NCBI GenBank assembly: GCA_964466035.1
Contig: CAYXLR010000007.1
Location: 1 to 64,000 of the forward strand
Direction of reading: 5' to 3'
DNA: 64,000 bases
Source: JANQEA01 sp964466035
GTDB taxonomy: Bacteria > Bipolaricaulota > Bipolaricaulia > UBA7950 > UBA9294
Part shown: positions 8,174 to 17,038 of the stretch, piece by piece
Position numbering within the stretch: position 1 is the stretch's first letter
How the letters are laid out: each line of letters begins with the position of its first letter
Notes under the pieces: generated by a model
Database searches by the model: none
Seen by the model: only the letters and a program-made list of their open reading frames with translations
Told to the model about the DNA's origin: nothing
Program-made: the position numbers and the translations under genes

Positions 8174-8202
8174 GCGCGTCCCTCGATCGACCGCTACGCT
8201 CT
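8174..8202 (+). promoter_or_regulatory. Promoter of metK
   Basis: TTGCGC, 17 bp, TACGCT, followed by a ~23 nt leader containing GGAAGGGGG. The leader is far too short for a SAM riboswitch. Confidence 0.5.
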
Positions 8203-8225
8203 GGCCGCCAGCGGAAGGGGGCAGC

Positions 8226-9404
8226 ATGACGCGCACCTATCTCACCTCGGAGTCGGTCACCGAAGGGCATCCGGACAAGATCGCCGATCGGATCTCCGAC
8301 GCCGTTCTCGACTCGATCCTCGCCGACGACCCCGACGCACACGTCGCGTGCGAGACGTTCCTGACCACCGGCCTCGTCCTCGTCGGCGGCGAGATTACGA
8401 CGACGACCTACATCAACGTCCCGTCCCTCGTCCGGCGGGTCCTCCAAGGGGTCGGCTACGACCGTCCCGGCCTCGGCTTCCACTACCTAGACTGCTCGAT
8501 CCTCTCGACGATCAAGGAGCAGTCGAGCGACATCGCGGCCGCCGTCGACAGCGCGTCCGAGGTCCGGGTCGGTCACTCGCCGGACCCCTACGACACGATC
8601 GGCGCCGGAGACCAGGGGATCATGTTCGGCTACGCCCGGTCGGACACCGACGTGTTGATGCCCCTCCCGATCGTCCTCGCGCACGGCTTGGCGCAGAGGA
8701 TGGCCGAGGCCCGCAAGGCCGGCGAGCTCCCCTTCCTCCGCCCCGACGGCAAGTCGCAGGTGACGATCGAGTACGCCGAGGACCGCCCGATCCGCGCCGA
8801 CACGGTCTTGATCGCGGCCCAGCACGACCCCGACGTCGAACCCGACGAGCTGACGAACGGCGTCGTCGAGACGATCGTCCGCCCGATCGTCGGCAACTGG
8901 CTCGACGAGAAGACGCAGATCCTCGTCAACTCGTCCGGTCGGTTCGTCATCGGCGGCCCGGCGTCGGACGCCGGGATGACCGGCCGAAAGATCATCGTCG
9001 ACACCTACGGCGGCTTCGGGTCCCACGGGGGCGGGGCGTTCTCCGGGAAGGATCCGACGAAGGTCGACCGCTCCGGCTCGTACATGGCCCGCTACGCGGC
9101 GAAGAACATCGTCGCCGCCGGCCTGGCGCGGGAGGTCGAGGTGCAGATCGCCTACGCGATCGGACGCGCGGCGCCGCTCGCCGTCGGCGTCGACACGCGG
9201 GGGACCGGTTCCGTCCCCGACGGCCGGCTCCGCGAGGCGGTCGTCGAGGTGTTCGACTTCCGCCCCGGCGCGATCATCGATCGCTTCGAATTGAGGCGAC
9301 CAATCTACGAGCCGCTCTCCGCCTACGGTCACTTCGGGCGGACGGACCTCGATCTTCCGTGGGAGGAGACCGACCGGACCGAGGAGCTCCGGAAGGCGGT
9401 CTAG
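8226..9404 (+). CDS. metK: S-adenosylmethionine synthase
   Basis: 392 residues, normal length. Begins TYLTSESVTEGHPDKIADRISDAVLD (His and Asp of the ATP/Mg site), then GAGDQGIMFGYA, GKSQVTIEY, GGPASDAGMTGRKIIVDTYGG and GGGAFSGKDPTKVDRS, the phosphate-binding loop. Makes SAM from methionine and ATP in the cytosol. Start at 8226 sits 7-8 bases after a GGGGG-type Shine-Dalgarno. The same frame is open far upstream over larA, but that part is an antisense shadow. Confidence 0.95.
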   Translation: MTRTYLTSESVTEGHPDKIADRISDAVLDSILADDPDAHVACETFLTTGLVLVGGEITTTTYINVPSLVRRVLQGVGYDRPGLGFHYLDCSILSTIKEQSSDIAAAVDSASEVRVGHSPDPYDTIGAGDQGIMFGYARSDTDVLMPLPIVLAHGLAQRMAEARKAGELPFLRPDGKSQVTIEYAEDRPIRADTVLIAAQHDPDVEPDELTNGVVETIVRPIVGNWLDEKTQILVNSSGRFVIGGPASDAGMTGRKIIVDTYGGFGSHGGGAFSGKDPTKVDRSGSYMARYAAKNIVAAGLAREVEVQIAYAIGRAAPLAVGVDTRGTGSVPDGRLREAVVEVFDFRPGAIIDRFELRRPIYEPLSAYGHFGRTDLDLPWEETDRTEELRKAV

Positions 9405-9415
9405 CGGCGCACGAC

Positions 9416-10087
9416 CTACTCCAGGGAGAGCCGCGTGACGCCGGGAAGGCTCTCGATCTGCGACCCGAGCTCTCCGACGTCGATCGAGCCCCGGTGGCGG
9501 ATCATGAAGCGCAGCGTGATCGGTCCCGAGCTTCCGTCGGACGCCCATCCCCGCAGCTGCACGCGGATCCTCTCCTGCTTGCACAGGTCGAGGATCGCCT
9601 GCTGCACGGCGACCCGTTTCTCGGGCGTCACGTCGAGCACGAGGACGTGGTAGATCGTGCTCGGGACGCGGGCCTCCGCCCAGTCGAGCACCGTCAGCAC
9701 AGCGAGGCCGATCGCCGTCCCGCCGAGCGCGAGGCCGTACAGCCCCTGCCCGGCAACGATCCCGAGGGCCGCGACGTACCAGATCGACGCCGCCGTCGTC
9801 AGCCCCCGGATCCAGTCGCCGACCCGGATGATCGTCCCCGCACCGAGGAAGCCGATGCCGGTGATGACCCCCGCCGCGATCCGGCCGGGATCGATCTGAA
9901 TCCCGGCCCGAGCCGCCACCAGCTGAACGACCGCCTCGCCGCTGGCCATGACCAGCGCCGCTCCGATCCCGACCAGGACGTGGGTCCGAAGCCCGGCCGG
10001 GCGGCCGTGCATCTCGCGCTCCAGGCCGATCACGGCGCTCAGTCCCGCCGCGGCGAGAACGCGAAGGATCAGCGTCCACGCGACCAT
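9416..10087 (-). CDS. MgtC/SapB-family membrane protein
   Basis: 223 residues. Four to five membrane helices in the first ~140 residues with the MgtC signature GLEREMHGRPAGLRTHVLVG and GIGFLGAGTIIR, then a soluble ACT-like C-terminal domain (about 145-223). The family is linked to magnesium limitation and membrane potential/ATP synthase control in pathogens; the role in environmental bacteria is unclear. Located between convergent metK and upstream thrS on the same strand (16 bp), so probably co-transcribed with thrS. Confidence 0.85.
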   Translation of the reverse strand: MVAWTLILRVLAAAGLSAVIGLEREMHGRPAGLRTHVLVGIGAALVMASGEAVVQLVAARAGIQIDPGRIAAGVITGIGFLGAGTIIRVGDWIRGLTTAASIWYVAALGIVAGQGLYGLALGGTAIGLAVLTVLDWAEARVPSTIYHVLVLDVTPEKRVAVQQAILDLCKQERIRVQLRGWASDGSSGPITLRFMIRHRGSIDVGELGSQIESLPGVTRLSLE

Positions 10088-10103
10088 CGCACCCTCCTCT
10101 CGG

Positions 10104-12038
10104 CTACGTCAGCTCGAGCGACTTCCCGTCGATCACGCGCCGGATCAGCCCGACGACCTCATCGAGGGGCTTCGCGCCGAGATCCTCCTCCGTTCGGAGC
10201 CGGACGGCGACCGCGCCGGCGTCCGCCTCTCGATCCCCGACGACGAGCATGTACGGGATCTTCTGCAGCTGGGCGTTGCGGATCTTGGCGTTCATCCGCT
10301 CCGACGACCCGTCGACGACCGCTCGGATCCCCGCGCTCCGGAGGCGGGCCTCGACCGTGCGCGCGTACTCCGTGTGCCGGTCGGCGATCGGGATGACCGT
10401 TGCCTGAACCGGCGCCAGCCAGACCGGGAACGCCCCGGCGTACTGCTCGATCAGGCAGCCGATGAACCGCTCGATGCTCCCGAGCAGCGCCCGATGAACG
10501 ACGTACGGCCGATGCTCCTGCCCGTCCTCGCCGACGTACGTCATGTCGAACCGCTCGGGGAGGTTGAAGTCGAACTGGATCGTCGTGCACTGCCAGGAGC
10601 GGCCGAGCAGGTCCTTTACCTTGATGTCGATCTTCGGCCCGTAGAACGCGCCGCCGCCCTCGTCGATCCGATAGGGGAGGCCGCGATCCTCGAGCGCCTC
10701 CCGCAGCGCCGTTTCGGCCTGCTTCCAGCGCTCCGGCTCGCCGACCGCCTTCCCCTCGTGCGGCCTCGTCGACAGGTAGACGTCGAACGCGTCGAAGCCG
10801 AACGCCTCGAGCATTCCGAGGCTGAACGCGTACACCCCGCGGATCTCGTCCTCGACCTGGTCCGGCCGACAGATGATGTGGGCGTCGTCGATGGTGAAGC
10901 CGCGGACGCGAAGCAGCCCGTGCAACACCCCCGACCGTTCGTACCGGTAGACCGTGCCCAGCTCGGCCCAGCGGAGCGGCAGCTCCCGATACGAGTGGAC
11001 CCGCGTCTTGTAGATGAGGATCTGGTACGGGCAGTTCATCGGCTTGATGTAGTAGTCGACGCCGTCGATGTCCATCGGCGAGTACATGTTCTCGCGATAG
11101 AAGTCGAGGTGGCCGCTGATCGACCAGAGGTCGGCCTTCCCGATGTGCGGCGTCGAGACGATCTCGTAGCCGCCGCGATCGTGCTCGTCGTACCAGAACT
11201 CCTCGATCGTCCGCTTCAGCCGCGCTCCCTTCGGATGGAAGCAGACGAGGCCGGCGCCGCCCTCTTCGTGGATGCTGAACAGGTCGAGCTCCTTGCCGAT
11301 CCTCCGGTGGTCGCGCTTCTCCGCCTCCTCGCGGCGCCAGAGGTACGCCTCGAGCTCCTTCGCCTTCTCCCAGACGGTCCCGTAGATCCGTTGGAGCATC
11401 GGCCGCGTCTCGTCACCGCGCCAGTACGCCCCGGCGACCGACAGCAGCTTCATCGCCGCCGGCTTCACCTGCCCGGTCGAGCCCAGGTGCGGGCCGCGAC
11501 AGAGGTCGGTGAAGTCGCCCTGCTCGAAGAAGGAGACCGTCTCGTCTTCCAGGTCGTCGACGAGCTCAACCTTGTACGGTTCGCCCTGCGATTCGAGCAG
11601 TGCGCGGGCCTCCGGCTTCGGGAGCTCCTTTCGAACGATCGGCAGGTCGGCCTCGATGATCCGGACCATCTCCGCGGTGATCCGCTCGAGATCCTCTTCC
11701 GTAAACGGTTCCGCGACGTCGAAGTCGTAGTAGAACCCTTCTTCGATCGCCGGACCGATCCCGAGCTTCGCCCCCGGATACAGCCTCTTCACCGCCTGGG
11801 CCATGATGTGCGTCGTCGTGTGCCGCAGCGTCTCCAACGCCTGCGGCTCGCCCGTCGTGACGAGCGTCAGCGTGCAGTCTTCGGCCAGCGTCTCGCGAAT
11901 GTCCCGGAGCGTACCGTTCACGACCGCACAGACCGTCGCCTCGGCGAGGCGCGGTCCGATCGACGACGCAACCTCGAGGATCGATGCCCCTCGGGGTTGT
12001 TCCAAGGTTGACCCGTCCGGCAAAGAGATGCGGATCAT
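10104..12038 (-). CDS. thrS: Threonyl-tRNA synthetase
   Basis: 644 residues, full length: TGS domain (1-60), editing SAD domain with HTTTHIMAQA (about 72-81), class II catalytic core with FHPKGARLKRTIEEFW, PMNCPYQILIYK and RGFTIDDAHI, and anticodon-binding C-terminus ending in KSLELT. Zinc ligands Cys and two His are present in the core. Start 12038 has GAAGGAGGG; the longer frame from 12068 lacks one. Upstream gene is hslU on the same strand after about 106 bp. Confidence 0.95.
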   Translation of the reverse strand: MIRISLPDGSTLEQPRGASILEVASSIGPRLAEATVCAVVNGTLRDIRETLAEDCTLTLVTTGEPQALETLRHTTTHIMAQAVKRLYPGAKLGIGPAIEEGFYYDFDVAEPFTEEDLERITAEMVRIIEADLPIVRKELPKPEARALLESQGEPYKVELVDDLEDETVSFFEQGDFTDLCRGPHLGSTGQVKPAAMKLLSVAGAYWRGDETRPMLQRIYGTVWEKAKELEAYLWRREEAEKRDHRRIGKELDLFSIHEEGGAGLVCFHPKGARLKRTIEEFWYDEHDRGGYEIVSTPHIGKADLWSISGHLDFYRENMYSPMDIDGVDYYIKPMNCPYQILIYKTRVHSYRELPLRWAELGTVYRYERSGVLHGLLRVRGFTIDDAHIICRPDQVEDEIRGVYAFSLGMLEAFGFDAFDVYLSTRPHEGKAVGEPERWKQAETALREALEDRGLPYRIDEGGGAFYGPKIDIKVKDLLGRSWQCTTIQFDFNLPERFDMTYVGEDGQEHRPYVVHRALLGSIERFIGCLIEQYAGAFPVWLAPVQATVIPIADRHTEYARTVEARLRSAGIRAVVDGSSERMNAKIRNAQLQKIPYMLVVGDREADAGAVAVRLRTEEDLGAKPLDEVVGLIRRVIDGKSLELT

Positions 12039-12144
12039 CGTCCCTCCTTCGTTGCCGAAATGACGCATCTTACCTCGGAAGCGCTGTTCCGACCAGGACT
12101 AGGGAAATCGAGGCTGTATCGTCGGTCGCCGGACGGCGCGCGGG

Positions 12145-13509
12145 CTACAGGATGTAGCGGGACAGGTCGCGGTCCTCGACGATGCCGCTCAACCGCTCCT
12201 CGACGTACGCTTTGTCGACGACGATCGTCTCGCCACGGCGCCCGTCGGCGTCGAACGAGATCTCCTCCATCAGCTTCTCCATCACCGTCGTCAGGCGGCG
12301 GGCGCCGATGTTCTCGGTCGTCTGGTTCAGCTCGTAGGCGATGTCCGCGATCGCACCGACGGCCTCCTCCTCGAACCGAAGCGTGACCCCTTCGGTCTCC
12401 ATCAGCGCGCGATACTGCGTGACCAGCGCGTCCTTCGGCTCGCAGAGGATCCTGCGGAAGTCGGCCGCGGTCAGGCTGTCGAGCTCGACGCGGATCGGGA
12501 GCCTCCCCTGGAGCTCGGGGATCAGATCGGACGGCTTCGACATGTTGAACGCGCCGGCCGCGATGAACAGGACGTTCTCCGTGCTGACCGCGCCGTAGCG
12601 CGTCCGGACCGCCGTCCCCTCGAGGAGCGGGAGGAGATCGCGCTGCACCCCTTGGCGGGAGACGCCGGGCCCGCCGGTCTCCTCGCGCCCTCCGGCGGCG
12701 ATCTTGTCGAGCTCGTCGAGGAAGACGATCCCCATCTCCTCGGCCAGCTGGAGGCCCGCCTGGCGGACCTCTTCCATGTTGATCAGCGTGTCCACCACCT
12801 GCTCGAACAGGAAGCCCCGCGCCTCGCGGATCCGCATCCGACGCTTCTTCCGCGACGTCGGCAGCAGGCCGGAGAGGACGTTCCCCATGTCGATGCCGAC
12901 CTGATCGATCCCGTCCTGCGAGAAGACCTCGAGCTGCGGGGTGACCGGCTCCTCGACCATGATCTCGATGTAGCGCTCCTCGAGGTCGCCCTTTTCGAGC
13001 TTCGCGCGGAGCTTCTCCCGCGTGCTTCGGATCGACTCCTCCCGCTCCTCGTCGGTGTCGGAGCTCGGCAGGAGCGCGTTGAGGATCTCCTCGGCCACGA
13101 GGCGTTCGGCCTCCTCCTCGACGCGGTAGATCTCCTCTTCGCGGATCATGTCGATCGCGATATCGACCAGGTCGCGGATCATCGATTCGACGTCGCGCCC
13201 CACGTAGCCGACCTCGGTAAACTTGGTCGCCTCGACCTTGACGAACGGGCAGGTCGTCAACCGGGCCAGCCGGCGGGAGATCTCCGTCTTCCCGACGCCG
13301 GTCGGACCGATCATCAGGATGTTCTTCGGCTTGATCTCCGCGCGGATCTCGTCGTCGACGTACTGGCGCCGCATCCGATTCCGGAGCGCGATCGCCACCG
13401 AGCGCTTCGCCGCCTGCTGGCCGACGATGTACTTGTCCAGCTCCTCGACGATCTGCTTCGGCGTCAGCCCGCTCAGTCGCGCCGTGGATACCTCGATCAA
13501 TGGGCTCAT
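12145..13509 (-). CDS. hslU: ATP-dependent protease ATPase subunit HslU
   Basis: 454 residues. AAA+ unfoldase of the HslUV (ClpYQ) protease: LTPKQIVEELDKYIVGQ start, Walker A GPTGVGKTE, pore loop VGYVGRD, I-domain with many charged residues (about 110-230), Walker B FLDELDKI, and the C-terminal YIL tail that docks into HslV. hslV lies directly upstream with a 9 bp gap, the conserved order, so the two form one operon. Confidence 0.95.
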   Translation of the reverse strand: MSPLIEVSTARLSGLTPKQIVEELDKYIVGQQAAKRSVAIALRNRMRRQYVDDEIRAEIKPKNILMIGPTGVGKTEISRRLARLTTCPFVKVEATKFTEVGYVGRDVESMIRDLVDIAIDMIREEEIYRVEEEAERLVAEEILNALLPSSDTDEEREESIRSTREKLRAKLEKGDLEERYIEIMVEEPVTPQLEVFSQDGIDQVGIDMGNVLSGLLPTSRKKRRMRIREARGFLFEQVVDTLINMEEVRQAGLQLAEEMGIVFLDELDKIAAGGREETGGPGVSRQGVQRDLLPLLEGTAVRTRYGAVSTENVLFIAAGAFNMSKPSDLIPELQGRLPIRVELDSLTAADFRRILCEPKDALVTQYRALMETEGVTLRFEEEAVGAIADIAYELNQTTENIGARRLTTVMEKLMEEISFDADGRRGETIVVDKAYVEERLSGIVEDRDLSRYIL

Positions 13510-13518
13510 CCGTCTACC

Positions 13519-14064
13519 TCACCACCGGATCTCTTCCAGCGTGATCGTGTCGTTGGTGTAGATGTCGATCTCCGCCGCGATTTCGAGCGCCCGCCGAGCG
13601 ATCCGGTCGACGGAGAGGTCGACGGCCTCCATCAGCCCCTTCGCCGCCGCGAGGGCGTACGGCCCGCCGGAGCCGATTCCGATGACGCCGTCGTCCGGTT
13701 CGAGGACGTCTCCGGAGCCGGAGATCATCAGCAACCCCTCCTCGCTGACGGTGACGAGCACCGCCTCGAGGTGCCGGAGGATCCGATCGGTGCGCCACTC
13801 CTTCGTCAGCTCCACCGCGGAGCGGCGCAGCTTGCCGTCGTACTTCTTCAACTTCCCCTCGAACTTGTCGAGGAGGGCGAGGCAGTCGGCGGTCGCCCCG
13901 GCGAACCCGACGAGAACGCGCTCGTCGTGAAGTCGGTACAGCTTCTTGGTGTTCTTCTTGATGACCGTGGTGTCCAACGTCGCCTGCCCGTCGCTCGCCA
14001 GGACGGCGTGGTTTTCCGCTTCGGAGTAGAGCGCGAGGATCGTGGTGCTTCGTACCTTCGCCAT
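13519..14064 (-). CDS. hslV: ATP-dependent protease peptidase subunit HslV
   Basis: 181 residues. N-terminal-nucleophile peptidase of the proteasome fold. The catalytic Thr lies in RSTTILAL, so a short propeptide of about six or seven residues must be removed. Other family landmarks are ASDGQATL, GFAGATADC, KEWRTDR, GSGDVLEPDDG and IGSGGPYALAAA. Forms the double hexameric ring capped by HslU, encoded next. AGGGACC precedes the start weakly; upstream is the dnaA-hslV intergenic region described under oriC. Confidence 0.93.
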   Translation of the reverse strand: MAKVRSTTILALYSEAENHAVLASDGQATLDTTVIKKNTKKLYRLHDERVLVGFAGATADCLALLDKFEGKLKKYDGKLRRSAVELTKEWRTDRILRHLEAVLVTVSEEGLLMISGSGDVLEPDDGVIGIGSGGPYALAAAKGLMEAVDLSVDRIARRALEIAAEIDIYTNDTITLEEIRW

Positions 14065-14200
14065 GAGGGACCTATTCTAGTCTCCGACTGGGCGCCCATC
14101 AATCGGACCCGCGAGACCCCTTGGATTCCCGTGATGGCGAGTGCGCACGGGAAGAATCGGCCGGGCGACTTTTTCAACTACCTTCCCTTCTTGAGGAGCT

Positions 14201-14344
14201 TATTTGGTAGTAGTGGTAGTAGGACCCGTCGAGACGTGTGGATTGCTCCGGGAATCCGCGTGGGCACGTCGGAATTGCACCGGCTTCCCGGTGGACGGCG
14301 CTGTGGAGAAGCCTCGCCGCGCGGTGGATTGCTCCTGTGGACAG
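14201..14344. other. Candidate oriC unwinding element: DnaA-trios plus DnaA-box-like sites
   Basis: Read on the minus strand, DnaA-box-like sites (complements of 14336-14344, 14302-14310 and 14237-14245, core TCCACA) are followed by a 14 bp GC-rich linker (14223-14236), a run of five triplets at 14208-14222 (TAG TAG TGG TAG TAG on the plus strand) and an AT-rich stretch beginning TATTTGG at 14201. This is the order described for the bacterial basal origin unwinding system: box, GC-rich, DnaA-trios, AT-rich. The boxes are 2-3 mismatches from TTATCCACA, so this is a candidate only. Confidence 0.5.
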
Positions 14345-14450
14345 ACGAGGCGCTCGGTTTTCACAACCTTCCTCCACACCAAGACGGCGCCTGTCCAAGC
14401 GTTTCCCACAGAGGTATAGACAGGGCTTTCGGCAAGCGGGGTCGCCCGCC

Positions 14451-15800
14451 TCACCGAACGGTCGAGTACCGGGCGGCCAGGTTCTCCTGGATCTCGCCGA
14501 TCTCGGCGTAGAGGAGCGGCGTCTCTTCCAGCATCGACTTCACCTTCACGTACGAGTGCATGATCGTCGAGTGGTCTCGATCGCCGAACTCCCGGCCGAT
14601 GGCGGGGAACGAGTGGTCCGTCATCTCGCGCGACAGGTAGATGGCGATGTGGCGCGCCTGGGTGATCTCCTTCTTCCGGCTGGAGCTCTCGATCTCCTGA
14701 CGTTTGAGGTTGTAGCGGGAGGCGACTTCCTCCTTGATGTGTTGGATCGTCAGTCGAGGCCGCTGGCCCTCCTTCGGGAGCATCCCCTCGAGCGTCTTGG
14801 GCGTCAGCGGCTCGCCGCCGAGCTCGGCGAAGGCGAGGACCTTGACCAACGCGCCCTCGAGGGCGCGGACGTTGGAGGAGATCCTCGTGGCGATCAGCTC
14901 CAGGATCCCGATGTCGATGTCGAGTCCGCGCGACGCGGCCTTCTTGCGGAGAATGGCGATCCGGGTCTCCAGGTCCGGGGCCTGGATGTCGGCGACGAGC
15001 CCCCAACGGAAGCGCGACACCAGCCGCTCCTGGAGTCCGGAAAGGTCCTCCGGCGCGCGATCGCTGGAAAGGACGATCTGCTTCTCGTTGCCGTGCAGCT
15101 CGTTGAACGTGTGGAACAGCTCCTCCTGCGTCGCCTCCTTCCCTTCGAGGAAGTGGACGTCGTCGATCAGGAGGAGATCGATCTGCCGGTACTTGTTGCG
15201 AAACGCGGCGGTCGTGTTGTTCCGGATGGCGTTGATCAACTCGATCGCGAACCGCTCGGACGAGGTGTAGACGACGGAGCTGCCGGGAGAGGCTTCGTGG
15301 ACGTGGTTGCCGATCGCCTGAAGGAGATGGGTCTTTCCCAGGCCGACGGCTCCGTAGATGAACAGTGGGTTGTACGCGGTTCCGAGCTTCCCGGCGACGG
15401 CCTCCGACGCGAAGTACGCGAGGTCGCAGTTCTTGCCTCGGACGAACGAGCCGAACGTGTAGTCCGGGTTGAGGGGGAGCACGCCGCTTCGCGGGAGGGC
15501 CGCTTCCCCTTCGGCTCGGGCCAGCGATTCCTTCGTTGCGTCCGGTCCGTCCTTGAGGACCTCGATGACGAGGGCGACGGGGCGCTCGCAGGAGTTCGAC
15601 GCGATCTCCTCGATCATCTCTCGGAAGCGACGCTCGATTCCGCCCTTCGTGAACGGATCGGGGACCGCGATCGTCAGGGAACCGTTGTTCAATGCGACGG
15701 GGCGCGTCTCCTGAAACCACGTCTCGAAGCTCGAGTAGGAGATCTCCGACTTCAGCGTCGATAGAACGGAGTCCCAGACAGCGACAGCGGTTGCGACCAT
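14451..15800 (-). CDS. dnaA: Chromosomal replication initiator protein DnaA
   Basis: 449 residues. Domain I (about 1-80), short linker, AAA+ domain III beginning NPDYTFGSFVRGKNC with Walker A GAVGLGKTH, Walker B LLLIDDVHF and sensor motifs, and DNA-binding domain IV with the DnaA signature around RDHSTIMHSYVKV. It binds DnaA boxes and opens oriC. Box clusters flank the gene on both sides. Promoter TTGACC-18-TATTCT lies 40-70 bp upstream, next to the boxes, so autoregulation is likely. No dnaN follows; hslV is next. Confidence 0.96.
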   Translation of the reverse strand: MVATAVAVWDSVLSTLKSEISYSSFETWFQETRPVALNNGSLTIAVPDPFTKGGIERRFREMIEEIASNSCERPVALVIEVLKDGPDATKESLARAEGEAALPRSGVLPLNPDYTFGSFVRGKNCDLAYFASEAVAGKLGTAYNPLFIYGAVGLGKTHLLQAIGNHVHEASPGSSVVYTSSERFAIELINAIRNNTTAAFRNKYRQIDLLLIDDVHFLEGKEATQEELFHTFNELHGNEKQIVLSSDRAPEDLSGLQERLVSRFRWGLVADIQAPDLETRIAILRKKAASRGLDIDIGILELIATRISSNVRALEGALVKVLAFAELGGEPLTPKTLEGMLPKEGQRPRLTIQHIKEEVASRYNLKRQEIESSSRKKEITQARHIAIYLSREMTDHSFPAIGREFGDRDHSTIMHSYVKVKSMLEETPLLYAEIGEIQENLAARYSTVR

Positions 15801-15839
15801 TTGACCCTCTTCTCACCGGGTTGCTCGGCAGGCGCGCCG

Positions 15840-15869
15840 AGAATATCGCAACGGCTTCGCGCCGGTCAA
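15840..15869 (-). promoter_or_regulatory. Promoter of dnaA
   Basis: On the minus strand TTGACC (15864-15869), 18 bp, TATTCT (15840-15845); about 40 nt leader with GAGAAGAGGG before the ATG at 15800. Confidence 0.55.
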
Positions 15870-16044
15870 GGGCGCGGCCGTCGGGCGGCGCCGGGGCGGG
15901 GACGGTGGAAGGCCCAACGGATGGGTGGACCGCCGGCCCGGGACATCCGGCACCTTTCGGAAGCGACCCATCGTCGGGTCTCGGCGGCCCGGTGAGCCGA
16001 CCCGGTGACGACGGTCGGTCGAGGGATCGATCGATCGGTCGACC

Positions 16045-16239
16045 TGTGGAAAACCCGCCGATCGTTGTCCCGAAAAGAAACGAGCCTGTGGAAAAGCTTG
16101 AGGAGTACGTGCGGAGACATCGGGAGGGCCTTGCTGGTTGGGATCGTGCGGGGGCGCGAGGGGGAAGATCGCCCACTTATCCACAAGGAAGTCCCCAAAT
16201 CGTCCGTTCTCCGGGCACTTCTCCACAGACTTTTCCACA
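16045..16239. other. DnaA-box cluster upstream of dnaA (origin region)
   Basis: Five sites: TGTGGAAAA at 16045-16053 and 16087-16095, the perfect consensus TTATCCACA at 16177-16185, TTCTCCACA at 16219-16227 and TTTTCCACA at 16231-16239. The first two are inverted relative to the last three. No gene is seen in 15801-16384. Together with the trio region at 14201-14344 this suggests an origin split across dnaA; which part unwinds is not shown by sequence alone. Confidence 0.75.
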
Positions 16240-16384
16240 GACGCAACGGGCGCGATGGTGGGGAAACCGGCGGTTCTGACAGGGTTTGCTAGATCGAGGG
16301 AGTCCGACGGCCCGTTCGAAGCGCCGTCGCCGTCGGTCAGCTGTCCCGACGGGCCGGGACGATCGAGGCGTCGGGCGGAAGGGA

Positions 16385-16460
16385 TGGTGCCGAGGCCCAG
16401 ATTCGAACTGGGGACACCGGCCTTTTCAGGGCCGTGCTCTACCAACTGAGCTACCTCGGC
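16385..16460 (-). tRNA. tRNA-Phe (GAA)
   Basis: Cloverleaf with acceptor GCCGAGG, D-arm GTAGCTCAGTTGGTAGAGC, anticodon loop CTGAAAA (GAA) and TTCGAAT in the T-loop. The 3' CCA is encoded. Last of the six-tRNA minus-strand cluster. Confidence 0.95.
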
Positions 16461-16470
16461 ACGCTCCATG

Positions 16471-16546
16471 CGGGGACGACCGGATTTGAACCGGCGATCT
16501 CTGGAGTGACAATCCAGCGTCCTAGACCTGACTAGACCACGCCCCC
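16471..16546 (-). tRNA. tRNA-Asp (GTC)
   Basis: Acceptor GGGGGCG pairs CGTCCCC with one G-T wobble; anticodon stem CTGGA/TCCAG with loop TTGTCAC (GTC); T-loop TTCAAAT. CCA is not encoded. Confidence 0.93.
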
Positions 16547-16563
16547 GAGACGCGAAAGCTCAC

Positions 16564-16636
16564 TGGGCGAGACAGGACTCGAACCTGTGGCCTTCCGGAT
16601 GTAAGCCGGATGCTCTCCCGGCTGAGCTACTCGCCC
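16564..16636 (-). tRNA. tRNA-Val (TAC)
   Basis: Acceptor GGGCGAG, anticodon stem TCCGG/CCGGA with loop CTTACAT (TAC), T-loop TTCGAGT. CCA is not encoded. Confidence 0.94.
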
Positions 16637-16678
16637 ATTATAGCGGGCACCCTGCACTCCGCAAGGGACTCGTTCCTG

Positions 16679-16751
16679 CGTCCCCAAGGGGATTTGAACC
16701 CCTGCCGCCGGGATGAAAACCCGGTATCCTAGGCCGCTAGATGATGGGGAC
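16679..16751 (-). tRNA. tRNA-Glu (TTC)
   Basis: Acceptor GTCCCCA/TGGGGAC with discriminator G, anticodon stem CCGGG/CCCGG with loop TTTTCAT (TTC), D-arm with GGCCTAGGA as usual for tRNA-Glu. CCA is not encoded. Confidence 0.94.
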
Positions 16752-16800
16752 TCGAAATCGCCGGATTATAGACCGGATGCCGCCTTCGGTCCAATCGGAG

Positions 16801-16872
16801 TGGGTCGTGCTGGATTCGAACCAGCGACTCCCTGATTAAAAGTCAGGTGCTCTGCCACTGAGCTAACGACCC
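16801..16872 (-). tRNA. tRNA-Lys (TTT)
   Basis: Acceptor GGGTCGT/ACGACCC, anticodon stem CCTGA/TCAGG with loop CTTTTAA (TTT). Nearly identical acceptor and D-arm to the next tRNA-Lys, suggesting tandem duplication and anticodon change. Confidence 0.95.
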
Positions 16873-16892
16873 GAGAGGCGTAGCGCCTCCTG

Positions 16893-16965
16893 TGGGTCGT
16901 GCAGGACTCGAACCTGCAACCAACGGATTAAGAGTCCGCTGCTCTACCATTTGAGCTAACGACCC
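16893..16965 (-). tRNA. tRNA-Lys (CTT)
   Basis: Acceptor GGGTCGT/ACGACCC, anticodon stem GCGGA/TCCGT with loop CTCTTAA; positions 34-36 are CTT, so Lys and not Arg. First gene of the six-tRNA cluster, directly behind the promoter at 16977-17005. Confidence 0.93.
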
Positions 16966-16976
16966 GAGCCGGTCGA

Positions 16977-17005
16977 ATGGTACGGATGGGCGTTTGGGGT
17001 GTCAA
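16977..17005 (-). promoter_or_regulatory. Promoter of the six-tRNA operon
   Basis: On the minus strand TTGACA (17000-17005), 17 bp, TACCAT (16977-16982), ending 11 bp before tRNA-Lys(CTT). Diverges from the rarA promoter, whose -35 begins four bases beyond it. Confidence 0.6.
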
Positions 17006-17008
17006 GAC

Positions 17009-17038
17009 TTGTAGGCGGTTTGCGGCATCGCCTACGAT
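17009..17038 (+). promoter_or_regulatory. Promoter of rarA with no room for a leader
   Basis: TTGTAG (17009-17014), 18 bp, TACGAT (17033-17038). The ATG at 17045 is only six bases after the -10, so the mRNA would start at or beside the start codon. Confidence 0.5.

Noticed and set aside
6843..8225. N-terminal extension of the metK frame
   Set aside because: Lies antisense over larA; the MetK family starts at the Met at 8226, which has promoter and Shine-Dalgarno.
8203..8225. SAM riboswitch before metK
   Set aside because: The leader is only about 23 nt.
16893..16965. tRNA-Arg (TCT) reading of the first cluster tRNA
   Set aside because: Correct seven-base loop CTCTTAA puts CTT at positions 34-36, hence Lys.
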